Source: Bacteroidia bacterium | GTDB taxonomy: Bacteria > Bacteroidota > Bacteroidia > SXHM01 | NCBI GenBank assembly: GCA_022072225.1 | Contig: JAJVIC010000040.1 | Span: forward strand, 1-63,731 | DNA: 63,731 nucleotides | Direction: 5' to 3' | Shown: positions 1 to 8,121 of the stretch, one piece after another | How the letters are laid out: each line of letters begins with the position of its first letter | How positions within the stretch are numbered: position 1 is the stretch's first letter | Notes under the pieces: generated by a model | Databases searched by the model: none | Told to the model about the DNA's origin: nothing | Seen by the model: the letters and a program-made list of their open reading frames with translations, nothing else | Position numbers and translations under genes: made by a program

Positions 1-1
1 C

Positions 2-31
2 TACGAGGCCGCGTTCGGCGAGAAGCTTTAG
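2..31 (+). CDS. C-terminal tail of an upstream gene (partial)
   Basis: Read in frame from base 2, the first bases give the nine codons YEAAFGEKL followed by a TAG at 29-31. This looks like the end of a plus-strand gene whose body lies outside the window. The stop is immediately followed by a palindromic repeat, and the next gene runs the opposite way, so the repeat would lie between convergent genes. Nine residues are too few to name a family, and chance openness of the frame cannot be excluded. Confidence 0.3.
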   Translation, partial: YEAAFGEKL

Positions 32-98
32 TAGGTCGGCCTTCAGGCCGACTTGTGCGATCGCTCGGCCGCCGCTGTCGGGCTGAAGCCCGACCTAC
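31..98. repeat. REP-like palindromic repeat pair
   Basis: Two self-palindromic 22-mers lie at 31-52 and 77-98. The second reads GTCGGGCTGAAGCCCGAC plus CTAC. The first is a near-copy in inverted orientation with one change (GGCC in place of GGGC). The same 22-mer recurs as an inverted pair at 19772-19839 and singly at 60814-60835. A pair of imperfect palindromes in inverted orientation between convergent genes is typical of REP/BIME elements and may act as a transcription terminator. The stop codon of the HIT gene lies inside the second copy. Confidence 0.8.
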
Positions 99-505
99 AG
101 CGCCGCGCGCAGCTGCGCGGCGACGCGTTCCAGTTCTTCGCGCGAGGGATTCTTCACCGGCCAGGTGAAGGTCAGGCCGTCGTTCTCCCAGCGCGGCAGC
201 ACGTGGATGTGGGCATGGAACACCGTCTGGCCGGCGGCGGTGCCGTTGGCCTGATAGACGGAAATGCCGGCCGGCTTGTACACCTTCTCGATCGCCCTCG
301 CCGCCCGCGCGGCGGCGCGGAACATGGCGCCCGCCATGGCCTCGTCCATGCCCTGCAGGTTCTCGACATGCGGCTTCGCCGCCACCAGCATGTGGCCAGG
401 ATTCACGCTGCCGATGTCCATGAAGACGAGGGTGTGCTCGTCCTGCAGCACCACCGTCGCCGGAATCTCGCCGCGCACGATCTTGCAGAACACGCAGTTG
501 TCCAT
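95..505 (-). CDS. HIT family nucleotide-binding hydrolase
   Basis: This is a protein of about 136 residues of the histidine-triad family, which hydrolyses adenosine phosphoramidate-type or dinucleotide substrates in the cytoplasm. It begins MDNCVFCKIVRGEIPA, a standard HIT N-terminus with the CxxC pair, and carries the triad HAHIHVLPR near the C-terminus. A start at 505 is preferred because GGAG lies six bases upstream. A start at 517 (four residues longer) overlaps the apaH stop as TGATG, so the two genes are translationally coupled in either case. Pairing with ApaH makes sense, since both act on nucleoside polyphosphates. The last codons lie in the REP repeat. Confidence 0.9.
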   Translation of the reverse strand: MDNCVFCKIVRGEIPATVVLQDEHTLVFMDIGSVNPGHMLVAAKPHVENLQGMDEAMAGAMFRAAARAARAIEKVYKPAGISVYQANGTAAGQTVFHAHIHVLPRWENDGLTFTWPVKNPSREELERVAAQLRAAL

Positions 506-516
506 GCCTTTCTCCA

Positions 517-1332
517 TCACGTCACGTCTTCCCCCGCACAGTCGATCTGGAATACTTCCCGCTCCGGCAGGCGCACCGCCGTCAGGTGGCGTCCCCACAG
601 GCAGCCGGAATCCAGCGCGAGAAGGTTTGGCTCGATTCTCAGGCCCAGTGCCGACCAGTGGCCGGTCACCAGAACATGGTCGGCGCTTTTGCGTCCCGGC
701 ACGGCGAACCACGGCAGATAGCCCGCCGGCGCATCGGCCAGTTCGCCCTTCGCCTTGAATTCCATGACGCCCTCGAGCGAACAGAAGCGCATCCGCGTCA
801 TGGCATTCACGATCACGCGCAGGCGCGGCCAGCTGGCCAGGTCGTCACGCCAGGACGGCGGCTCGCTGCCCCACATGTTGGCGAGGAAGTCGCGGTAGTT
901 CTCCGCCTGCAGCGCCGCCTCGACCTCGCCAGCCAGTCGTTGCGCCTGCGCCACCGGCCACTGCGGCAGCAGGCCGGCGTGCACCAGTGCGTGGCCGTCC
1001 TCGACGTGCATCATCGGGCAGCGGCGCAGCCAGTCGAGCAATACTTCGCGGTCGTGCGCCGCCAGAATGGCATCCACCGTATCGTCATGATGCTTCTTCG
1101 AGTAGCCCTCGGACAGCATCAGCAGGTGCAGGTCGTGGTTGCCCAGCACGGTGATGGCGGACTCGCCCAGCCCCTTGACGAAGCGCAGGGTCTCCAGCGA
1201 ATGCGGGCCCCGATTGACCAGGTCGCCGACCAGCCAGAGCCGGTCGTGCGCCGGATCGAAGCGGACGAGATCGAGCAGGCGCCGGAAGGAATCGAAGCAG
1301 CCCTGGATGTCGCCGATGGCGTAGGTGGCCAC
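517..1332 (-). CDS. apaH: Bis(5'-nucleosyl)-tetraphosphatase, symmetrical
   Basis: ApaH cleaves diadenosine tetraphosphate to two ADP in the cytoplasm. The 271-residue product has the usual length and the metallophosphatase motifs in order: GDIQG at residues 7-11, GDLVNRGP near residue 36 and GNHD near residue 64. It follows the PglF-like gene by only four bases and precedes the HIT gene with a one-base overlap, so it sits at the downstream end of the minus-strand glycan block. It is a housekeeping gene marking the edge of the island rather than part of glycan synthesis. Confidence 0.95.
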   Translation of the reverse strand: MATYAIGDIQGCFDSFRRLLDLVRFDPAHDRLWLVGDLVNRGPHSLETLRFVKGLGESAITVLGNHDLHLLMLSEGYSKKHHDDTVDAILAAHDREVLLDWLRRCPMMHVEDGHALVHAGLLPQWPVAQAQRLAGEVEAALQAENYRDFLANMWGSEPPSWRDDLASWPRLRVIVNAMTRMRFCSLEGVMEFKAKGELADAPAGYLPWFAVPGRKSADHVLVTGHWSALGLRIEPNLLALDSGCLWGRHLTAVRLPEREVFQIDCAGEDVT

Positions 1333-1336
1333 GGAA

Positions 1337-3166
1337 TCAGTCGCTGCCGTTGGGCTGATATTCCGGCACCAGCCGTGCCAGCTGCCGCTTGACGGCCCGC
1401 TGGTCCATGGGTGCTGCCTCCAGCCAGGTCCGCAACTCCTCCAGGCCGGCTGCGGAAAATGCCGCCTGCGCCCTGGCGATGCGCAGCTTGGGATGCGGCG
1501 TCGGCAGCGTCTGCTCGCCGTCGGCCAGCAGTTCCTCGTAGAGCTTCTCGCCCGGGCGCAGGCCGGTGAACACGATCCTGATCTCCTCTTCGGTGTAGCC
1601 CGAGAGCCGGATCATGTCGCGTGCGAGATCGACGATCCTCACCGGCTCGCCCATGTCGAGGACGAAGATCTCGCCCCCCTGCCCCATCAGGCCGGCCTGC
1701 AGCACCAACTGCGCCGCCTCGGGGATCAGCATGAAGTAGCGGATGATGTCCGGATGCGTCACCGTCACCGGTCCGCCGCGGGCGATCTGCTCGCGGAAGC
1801 GCGGGATCACGCTGCCGCTGCTGCCCAGCACATTGCCGAAACGGACGGTCACGAAATGCGTGTCGCGACTGTCCGCCTGCAAGGTCTGGCAGACCATCTC
1901 GGCCAGGCGTTTGCTGGCGCCCATCACGTTGGTCGGGTTCACCGCCTTGTCGGTGGATACCATGACGAATTTTTCAACGCCCGCCGCCATCGCCGCGCGG
2001 GCCACGCACCAGGTACCGAGCACGTTGTTGCGCACCGCAGCCCAGGCGTTCTCGTTCTCCATCAGCGGCACGTGTTTGTAGGCCGCGGCATGGAACACCA
2101 CCTCGGGCCGATGCATGGCGAAGGCGGCAGCCAGGCAAGCCTCGTCCTTGACGTCTCCGACAACGCAGGCGATGCGAATATCCGGGAATTGGGCGACGAA
2201 TTCCTGCTCGACGTTGTAAAGGGCGAACTCCGACTGCTCGAAAAACACCAGCTGAGACGGCGCATAACGCGCGACCTGCCTGCACAATTCGGAGCCGATC
2301 GATCCGCCGGCGCCGGTCACCAGCACGCGCCGGCCCGTCAGAAGATGCTGCAGCCCGTCGTCATCGAGCCGGATCGGCTCGCGGCCGAGCAGATCCTCCA
2401 GTTCGACCTTTCGCAGCTGCGATATGGAAACCCTGTCTGACAGCAAATCGTCGATCGCCGGCACCGTCAGCACCATCAGTCCGGCAGCCGCAGCGGACTC
2501 CGCGGCGCGGCGGCGAACGCCTGCCGAGGCGGAAGGCATGGCGATGATGACGTGCTTCAACTGAAGCCTTGCTGCATGATCGGCCACATCGCCCAGGCCG
2601 CCCAGCACGGGCACGCCGTCGATGGAGCGCCCGTGCTTTCCCGCCTCGTCGTCGAGCAGGCCGACGACGCGCCATTCCTCGCTGCGCTTCAGTTCACGCA
2701 ACAGCATCACGGCGGCGTCGCCGGCGCCGAGAATGAGGACCGGCTCGCCTTCCAGATGGACGCTCCCGTAGAGCTGATGCTCATGCCAGGCGCGATAGGC
2801 AAAACGCGCGCCGCCCATCGCCATAACCAGCAGAAGGGGTTGCAGGATCAGGACGGAACGGGGCACGTCGGCCAACTGGAACATGAATACGCCGGCGCCG
2901 ACCAGTGCAGCCGCCAATACCACCGCCAGCACGATCCGCTGGAGGTCCTTGACGCTCACATAGCGCCACATGCCGCGAAAAACTCCAAGCGACAGGAATA
3001 CTCCCGCGTGCAGCGGCGCCACCCACGCCAGGCCCGACAGCATGCCGTGGAAATATGATGAAGGAATGTCCAGGTTGAAACGCAGCCAATAGGCCAGCAC
3101 CCAGGCCAGGGCGGCGGCGGCAAGGTCGTAGGCGACAATGACGACATTGCGGAGGAACAGTCTCAT
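1337..3166 (-). CDS. Membrane-bound nucleotide-sugar 4,6-dehydratase (PglF/WbpM/FlaA1 type)
   Basis: This enzyme is expected to convert UDP-GlcNAc to UDP-2-acetamido-2,6-dideoxy-4-hexulose. It has about 609 residues, close to PglF and WbpM. The N-terminal quarter contains hydrophobic membrane segments (starting RNVVIVAYDLAAAAL), followed by one Rossmann fold (VLILGAGDAAV) and then the catalytic short-chain dehydratase fold with VLVTGAGGSIGSELC, STDKAVNPTN and a later RPGEK motif. The start at 3166 overlaps the upstream stop as ATGA. With the PglE-, PglD- and PglC-like genes just upstream it completes a bacillosamine-type pathway. PglF versus WbpM cannot be settled by eye; the neighbours favour PglF. 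Confidence 0.88.
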   Translation of the reverse strand: MRLFLRNVVIVAYDLAAAALAWVLAYWLRFNLDIPSSYFHGMLSGLAWVAPLHAGVFLSLGVFRGMWRYVSVKDLQRIVLAVVLAAALVGAGVFMFQLADVPRSVLILQPLLLVMAMGGARFAYRAWHEHQLYGSVHLEGEPVLILGAGDAAVMLLRELKRSEEWRVVGLLDDEAGKHGRSIDGVPVLGGLGDVADHAARLQLKHVIIAMPSASAGVRRRAAESAAAAGLMVLTVPAIDDLLSDRVSISQLRKVELEDLLGREPIRLDDDGLQHLLTGRRVLVTGAGGSIGSELCRQVARYAPSQLVFFEQSEFALYNVEQEFVAQFPDIRIACVVGDVKDEACLAAAFAMHRPEVVFHAAAYKHVPLMENENAWAAVRNNVLGTWCVARAAMAAGVEKFVMVSTDKAVNPTNVMGASKRLAEMVCQTLQADSRDTHFVTVRFGNVLGSSGSVIPRFREQIARGGPVTVTHPDIIRYFMLIPEAAQLVLQAGLMGQGGEIFVLDMGEPVRIVDLARDMIRLSGYTEEEIRIVFTGLRPGEKLYEELLADGEQTLPTPHPKLRIARAQAAFSAAGLEELRTWLEAAPMDQRAVKRQLARLVPEYQPNGSD

Positions 3167-4389
3167 CGCGCGGCCGTCCGCATCACTTTCCGCACGGCGG
3201 CGACCGTGTCGGCCATCTCGGCTTCGCCCAGCGTCGGGTGCACCATGAACATCAGGCTGGTCTCGCCCAGTCTCTGCGCCGCCGGCAAGCGATCGGCTGG
3301 AACCCAGCCTCTTTCGACGAACGCGCGTTCGCGATAGATTTCCGAGCAACTACCGGCAAGGCACGGCACTCCCTCTGCATTGATCGCCTCCTGAATGCGT
3401 GTCGCACTCCAGTCCGGCACAAGCACCTCAGGCACGACGAAGACGTAATATTTGTAATAAGCGTGTTCAATCCCGGCCGGGGGCCGCGCTATGCGCAGGC
3501 CGGGAATACCCGCAAGGCCGGCGTCGAGCATGGCCGCATTGCGCCGCCGTGCCGCCAGCCACTGCGGCAGCCGGACCAGTTGCTGCCTGCCGATCGCCGC
3601 CTGCATTTCCGTCATGCGGAAATTGCTGCCGAAGGATTCGTGCAGCCAGCGAAAGCCCGGCGGATGCGCACGATTGAACACGGCGTCAAAGCTTTTGCCG
3701 TGATCCTTGTACGCCCAGGCCTTCTGCCACTGCCGGGTGTCGTTCAGCACCAGCATGCCGCCCTCGCCGCCGGTGGTCATGATCTTGTCCTGGCAAAAGG
3801 AATAGGCGGCGCAATCGCCCAAACTGCCCACCGGCCGGCCCTTGTAGGTAGCGCCATGCGCCTGGGCGCAATCCTCGATGACCTTGATGCCGCGCTCGCG
3901 TGCCAACGCCATGATCGGCTCCATGTCGCAGGGCCAGCCGGCGAGGTGCACTGCGACGATGGCCCGCGTACGCAAAGTCAGTGCCGCCAGTACGGCGTCA
4001 GCCGTCAGGTTCTGGCTGATCGGGTCGACATCGGCCACCACCGGCACGGCACCGCGTGCCACCGCACAGCTGGCCGACGCGATGAAGGTGCGCGCCGGCA
4101 CCACCACCTCGTCGCCCGGGCCGATGTCGAGCGCGTAGAGCGCCAGTTCCAGCGCCAGCGTCCCGTTCGCCAGCGAGATGGCGTGGCGCGTGTCGCAGAA
4201 GTCGGCAAACTCCTCCTCGAAACGGCGGCATTCTTCCCCGGTCCAGTAGTTCACCCGTCCCGAGGCAAGCACCGCTCCGACCGCGTCGATTTCATCCTGC
4301 TCGAAGACCGGCCAGGGTGGAAACGGTTTGGTGCGCAGGGGCTGCCCGCCCTCGATCGCCAGGATGCCTTGCTCAGCTTGTTGTTTCAA
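3163..4389 (-). CDS. DegT/DnrJ/EryC1 PLP-dependent sugar aminotransferase (PglE-like)
   Basis: This 408-residue fold-type I PLP enzyme probably transfers an amino group to the 4-keto sugar made by the adjacent dehydratase. Family landmarks are RVNYWTGEE near the N-terminus, ANGTLALELAL, the aspartate motif VIEDCAQAHGA and the segment AYSFCQDKIMTTGGEGGM containing the Schiff-base lysine. The first codon is most likely TTG at 4389, which overlaps the upstream TGA as TTGA and has GGAG about ten bases before it. An open frame extends further upstream but only through the neighbouring acetyltransferase gene and lacks family similarity. Confidence 0.88.
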   Translation of the reverse strand: MKQQAEQGILAIEGGQPLRTKPFPPWPVFEQDEIDAVGAVLASGRVNYWTGEECRRFEEEFADFCDTRHAISLANGTLALELALYALDIGPGDEVVVPARTFIASASCAVARGAVPVVADVDPISQNLTADAVLAALTLRTRAIVAVHLAGWPCDMEPIMALARERGIKVIEDCAQAHGATYKGRPVGSLGDCAAYSFCQDKIMTTGGEGGMLVLNDTRQWQKAWAYKDHGKSFDAVFNRAHPPGFRWLHESFGSNFRMTEMQAAIGRQQLVRLPQWLAARRRNAAMLDAGLAGIPGLRIARPPAGIEHAYYKYYVFVVPEVLVPDWSATRIQEAINAEGVPCLAGSCSEIYRERAFVERGWVPADRLPAAQRLGETSLMFMVHPTLGEAEMADTVAAVRKVMRTAAR

Positions 4390-4988
4390 TTGCCCTGCTC
4401 CACGTTCCTCGCCGCCACTGTACCCGCCTTCACCAGTTGCGCGGGGCCCACCTTCACGCCCGGCAGCACCACGGCACCCGCCCCGACGAACGCGCATGTG
4501 CCCACGCATGCGCCGCCGCACAATACTGCGCCGGGCGCAACATGCGCGGCCTCACCCACCTCGCAGTCGTGCTCGACGACTGCGCCGGTATTGATGATTG
4601 CATTTGCACCAATGCGCGCTTCGGCATTCACCACTGCACCCGGCATGATCAGCACTCCGGCGCCGATGGTCGCCGACGGCGCCACTACCGCCATGGGATG
4701 CACCACGCGCTGCAGGACGAAGCCCTGCGCCCCAAGCCAGCCGGCCACCTCCATGCGGGTGCGGTTATCGCCGATGGCGACGATGACGCCGTCGATATCC
4801 CCGCGGCGCGCCAGCAGCGCGTCACGCCCGCCAACGACGACAAGGCCAAGTACCGCCGACCCGGGCTGCGGGTTGTCGTCCACGACACAGGCCACGGCGA
4901 GCCCATCATTGCGCTCGATGGCATCCACGACCACCTTGCCGTGGCCGCCGGCGCCGAATACCGCAATTCGCTGCTTATGCTTTTCCAT
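4386..4988 (-). CDS. PglD/NeuD-family sugar N-acetyltransferase
   Basis: This is a 200-residue left-handed beta-helix acetyltransferase that probably acetylates the 4-amino group of UDP-4-amino-4,6-dideoxy-GlcNAc. The N-terminal part is a small Rossmann-like domain (IAVFGAGGHGKVVVDAI). It is followed by hexapeptide repeats, including the stretch with INTGAVVEHDCEVG, where the histidine is the expected catalytic base. The start at 4988 is preceded by a strong GGGGGAGG ribosome site. Position between the PglE- and PglC-like genes supports the bacillosamine role. Confidence 0.88.
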   Translation of the reverse strand: MEKHKQRIAVFGAGGHGKVVVDAIERNDGLAVACVVDDNPQPGSAVLGLVVVGGRDALLARRGDIDGVIVAIGDNRTRMEVAGWLGAQGFVLQRVVHPMAVVAPSATIGAGVLIMPGAVVNAEARIGANAIINTGAVVEHDCEVGEAAHVAPGAVLCGGACVGTCAFVGAGAVVLPGVKVGPAQLVKAGTVAARNVEQGN

Positions 4989-5013
4989 GCCTCCCCCTAC
5001 CGCTGCCGTGTCC

Positions 5014-5625
5014 CTATTTTCCCGCCGTGCCGCGAAACTTCTCCGTCGTGGCGAAACCTTCCTTCGACACCCCCGCACCGGAGAAAACGCGCCCTGCCGT
5101 CATGGCCAGAATCCTCAGATCCAGCCAGAACGAGCGGTGATCGACATACCACACGTCGAGGGCGAACTTGTCCTCCCACGACAGGTCATTGCGTCCGTTC
5201 ACCTGGGTCCAGCCGGTGATGCCCGGGCGCACATCATGGCGCCGCATCTGCTCCCTGGAATAGAGCGGAAGATACTCCATCAATAGGGGACGCGGCCCGA
5301 CCAGGCTCATCTCCCCCCTCAGCACATTGAACAGCTGAGGCAGTTCATCCAGGCTGAAGCGCCTCAGGGCGGTCCCCAGCGCCGTGAGCCGTGCCTCGTC
5401 CGGCAGCGGCTGCCCATCCGGGCCAACCTCGCCCGACATGGTGCGGAACTTCAGCACCGCGATAGGGCAACCGTGAAGCCCCGGGCGCTGCTGGCGGAAC
5501 ACGACCGGCAACCCCATGCGCCACGCAATCAACGCGGCGGTTGCCAGCATCACCGGGGACAACAGCATAATCAGCCCCAAGGCTACGGCAAAGTCGAATG
5601 TGCGCTTCAATTCGGCTCCTTTCAA
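5014..5625 (-). CDS. Undecaprenyl-phosphate sugar-1-phosphate transferase (PglC-like initiating enzyme)
   Basis: This is a monotopic phosphoglycosyltransferase of 203 residues, the short PglC form without the multi-span N-terminal domain of WbaP. It would attach the first sugar phosphate to undecaprenyl phosphate at the inner membrane. It starts KRTFDFAVALGLIMLLSPVM, the re-entrant membrane helix. It then shows FRQQRPGLHG, LKFRTM, the RRFSLDELPQL segment with the catalytic Asp-Glu dyad, and GEMSLVGPRPLL. It is the likely first step of glycan assembly in this locus. Confidence 0.93.
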   Translation of the reverse strand: MKGAELKRTFDFAVALGLIMLLSPVMLATAALIAWRMGLPVVFRQQRPGLHGCPIAVLKFRTMSGEVGPDGQPLPDEARLTALGTALRRFSLDELPQLFNVLRGEMSLVGPRPLLMEYLPLYSREQMRRHDVRPGITGWTQVNGRNDLSWEDKFALDVWYVDHRSFWLDLRILAMTAGRVFSGAGVSKEGFATTEKFRGTAGK

Positions 5626-5662
5626 GCGGCCGCTTCAGACAGCCCTGCAGGGGGCTTGCTCC

Positions 5663-6892
5663 CTACAAATACCCCACGGGCACGGCAGTAACCCCGGTAG
5701 CAAGGGGGATGGCATGCTCGACAAAACAAAATACGGCGCCATGCCCTACGGTCTTGCCCAGCTTTTCAAGCACGGCGAATTGTTTCGATGCGCCCACCGA
5801 AGGCGAAGCGGTCTTCTTGAACTCGACCGGATACAGCGTATCGCCGATCTCGATAAGCAGGTCCACCTCGCGCTGGTCGGTATCCCGATAGAAATACAGG
5901 CTGGCCTCCAGTCCATTGTGCCAGTAGCTTTTCAGAATCTCGGCGAGCAGCCAGGTTTCGAGAAGCGCGCCCGACATGCTTCCCGCCTCCAGCGAAGCGG
6001 GATCGGGCCACTTGGTCAGGTAGGCGGCCAGGCCCGTATCGAGAAAGTAGAGTTTTGGCGTCTTGACCAGACGTTTGCACAGGTTGCGGTGGTAGGGCTG
6101 CAACAGATAGACGAGGCCGGAGGCTTCGAGGATCGACAACCACGACTTGGCCGTCTTGTTGTCGATCTCGACGTCCCGGGCCAGGCTCGCATAATTGAGC
6201 AACTGGCCGGTTCTGGCCGCCACGACGCCCAGGAAACGATTGAAGGCCAGCTGATCGGAAACCTTGAGCACATCCTGAACGTCGCGCTGAATATAGGTCT
6301 GGATGTAAGAACGATAAAACAGGTTGCGCGCCGCCGGCCCTTGTTCGATGAGGCGTGGAAAGGACCCCAGCCAGATTCTCTGGTAAACATCCATCAATTG
6401 GCCGCCGCCGCCACCGGTCGCCGACTGCCTGGCCTGCGCAATCCATTCCGGTGTCGGGACAAACGGGCGCGAGGATTCGGCACGGCCCGACATTTCAGCT
6501 TGCGAAAGCCCCAGCAGGTCAATGATCGCCACTCGTCCGGCCAGGCTTTCGGTGATCCCCCGCATCAGGTGAAATTTCTGCGATCCGGTGAGCCAGAAAA
6601 GCCCGTTGCGCTTTTCACGATCGACGATGACCTTGATGGCGCTGAACAACTGCGGCGCATACTGGATCTCGTCGATGATCAGCGGCGGCTTCCAGGTCTG
6701 CAAGAAAAGCGCGGGGTCGCTTTGTGCCAGATTGCGTGCATCAAGATCATCGAGCGTGACATGGGCTCTCCCGCCTTGCGCGCACATTTCCAGCAGCGTG
6801 GTCTTGCCCACTTGACGAGCCCCGGTGAGCATCAGCACCGGGAAGCTCGCGCTAATGACATGGATGGTCTTGCCGAGAGTACGCTGAAACAT
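5663..6892 (-). CDS. AAA-type ATPase with C-terminal DUF4143
   Basis: This protein of about 409 residues belongs to the widespread ATP-binding family with an AAA domain and a C-terminal DUF4143 domain, whose function is not established. Near the N-terminus are Walker A (TGARQVGKTTLL), the Walker B-like stretch PLIIDEIQY and the sensor-like WLTGSQKF. The C-terminal half contains FLDTGLAAYL and a nuclease-like EVDLLIE...YPVEFK segment. The ATG at 6892 is preferred; an in-frame TTG at 6922 would add ten residues but lies inside a perfect palindrome. It interrupts a run of glycan genes and is probably an insertion. Confidence 0.85.
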   Translation of the reverse strand: MFQRTLGKTIHVISASFPVLMLTGARQVGKTTLLEMCAQGGRAHVTLDDLDARNLAQSDPALFLQTWKPPLIIDEIQYAPQLFSAIKVIVDREKRNGLFWLTGSQKFHLMRGITESLAGRVAIIDLLGLSQAEMSGRAESSRPFVPTPEWIAQARQSATGGGGGQLMDVYQRIWLGSFPRLIEQGPAARNLFYRSYIQTYIQRDVQDVLKVSDQLAFNRFLGVVAARTGQLLNYASLARDVEIDNKTAKSWLSILEASGLVYLLQPYHRNLCKRLVKTPKLYFLDTGLAAYLTKWPDPASLEAGSMSGALLETWLLAEILKSYWHNGLEASLYFYRDTDQREVDLLIEIGDTLYPVEFKKTASPSVGASKQFAVLEKLGKTVGHGAVFCFVEHAIPLATGVTAVPVGYL

Positions 6893-6897
6893 AGTGT

Positions 6898-6930
6898 CGT
6901 TTATATTGGAATTGTTTTCCAATATAAACG
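6898..6930. promoter_or_regulatory. 33-bp perfect palindrome before the DUF4143 ATPase gene
   Basis: Two 14-base arms (6898-6911 and 6917-6930) are exact reverse complements around a five-base spacer. The arm reads CGTTTATATTGGAA. It is AT-rich in a GC-rich background and ends only five bases before the ATG at 6892. This placement suits an operator or promoter-operator for autoregulation of the ATPase gene. A messenger hairpin or a boundary of an inserted unit is also possible. The sequence shows the palindrome; the function is inferred. Confidence 0.65.
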
Positions 6931-6987
6931 GTTATACCTCGGTTGGCAACCGTATTCCCAAGGATGGTGGCGCTTCAGCATGCCGCC

Positions 6988-8121
6988 TCAGCCGAGCAGC
7001 TGCTCATAGAACTTCACCCAGGCGGCGGTCACCGCCTCGGCGGAAAACTGCTCGATCGCGCGCTTGCGGGCGGCGTCCCCCAGGGCCTGCCTGCGCGCGG
7101 GGTCGCCGGCAAGGACCGCCATCATCCTTGTCATCGCCGCCGCATCGCCGGGCGCATGCAGCATGCCCGTCACGCCATCCTCCACGGCATCGGTCACGCC
7201 ATAGATGCGCGAAGCGATCGCGGGCGCTCCCGCTGCAGCCGCCTCGATCACGACCATGCCGAAGCCTTCACGGTAGCTCGGCAGGCAGAATACGTCGGCA
7301 GCGGCCATGAAGTCTTCCGGCCGGTCCGTATAGCCGACGAAACGGCTGCGCGACACGGCCGGGCCGAGGCGGGCTTCCATCTGTCCGCGCATATCGGATT
7401 CATCGGGCCCGACGACGAGCAGCCAGGCCGCGTCGTTGTCGAGCCCTGCAAAGGCCGCTGCAAGGTCGAGCACGCCCTTGTCACGATTCAGACGTCCGAG
7501 GAACAGGAAAACTACGGCATCCTCAGGAATACCCTGTGCCTGCCTGATGCCGACACGCCGACCGGCATCCGGCCGGAATCGCCTTCCATCCACGCCGCAG
7601 ATCGAACCCTCACCCGGCACGCCGATCTTTTCGGCCTTCGCAATACCCTCGGCAACCATGAAACCGCGTTGCGAAGGGCTGTCCGCCAGAACATGTGTGG
7701 CAAGCCGCGCCATCCAGCGGTCCGCCGCCTTCAGCAGCCACCGTTTCCAGCCCGTTCGCGTCGCCCACACCTGGCCTGTAAAGATATGGGTCCGCAACGG
7801 CACCCTGGCCAAGGAAGCGGCCAGCATGGCCAGCATGCCCGCCTTGGGGGTGACCGAACTGACGACGGCATAGCGCTCGCGTCGAAACAACACTACGAGG
7901 CGAAGCAGCGCCAGAATATCCGCGAGCGGCGCCACCTTGCGCCGGATGGTCACAGGAACGATTCGCGCGTGGGATGGAATGTCGCCCAGTCCGTCAGGTC
8001 CTCCCGCATCCACCGCCAGAGCAATTGAGTAGTGCCGACTCAAGGTGGCAATGTGTCCGCTCAAAAACGCCCTGGCCGTCAATGGGCTGGAGACGACGAA
8101 ACAAATACGTGCCTGACTCAT
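6988..8121 (-). CDS. Glycosyltransferase family 4 (GT-B)
   Basis: This 377-residue cytoplasmic glycosyltransferase probably adds a sugar to the lipid-linked intermediate. The N-terminal half begins ARICFVVSSPLTARAFLSGH and contains SVTPKAGMLAMLAA and HIFTGQVW. The C-terminal nucleotide-sugar domain has FLFLGRLNRDKGVLDL and the EX7E-type segment SYREGFGMVVIEAAAAG. This resembles the WbpT/PglA-like group, but donor and acceptor cannot be read from sequence. The start at 8121 overlaps the stop of the upstream fusion gene as ATGA. Confidence 0.88.
   Translation of the reverse strand: MSQARICFVVSSPLTARAFLSGHIATLSRHYSIALAVDAGGPDGLGDIPSHARIVPVTIRRKVAPLADILALLRLVVLFRRERYAVVSSVTPKAGMLAMLAASLARVPLRTHIFTGQVWATRTGWKRWLLKAADRWMARLATHVLADSPSQRGFMVAEGIAKAEKIGVPGEGSICGVDGRRFRPDAGRRVGIRQAQGIPEDAVVFLFLGRLNRDKGVLDLAAAFAGLDNDAAWLLVVGPDESDMRGQMEARLGPAVSRSRFVGYTDRPEDFMAAADVFCLPSYREGFGMVVIEAAAAGAPAIASRIYGVTDAVEDGVTGMLHAPGDAAAMTRMMAVLAGDPARRQALGDAARKRAIEQFSAEAVTAAWVKFYEQLLG

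Noticed and set aside
3238-7009. Long plus-strand open frames over the minus-strand PglE-like, PglC-like and ATPase genes
   Set aside because: They are antisense to genes with clear motifs, have arginine- and proline-rich or histidine-rich shadow composition and show no recognisable domain.
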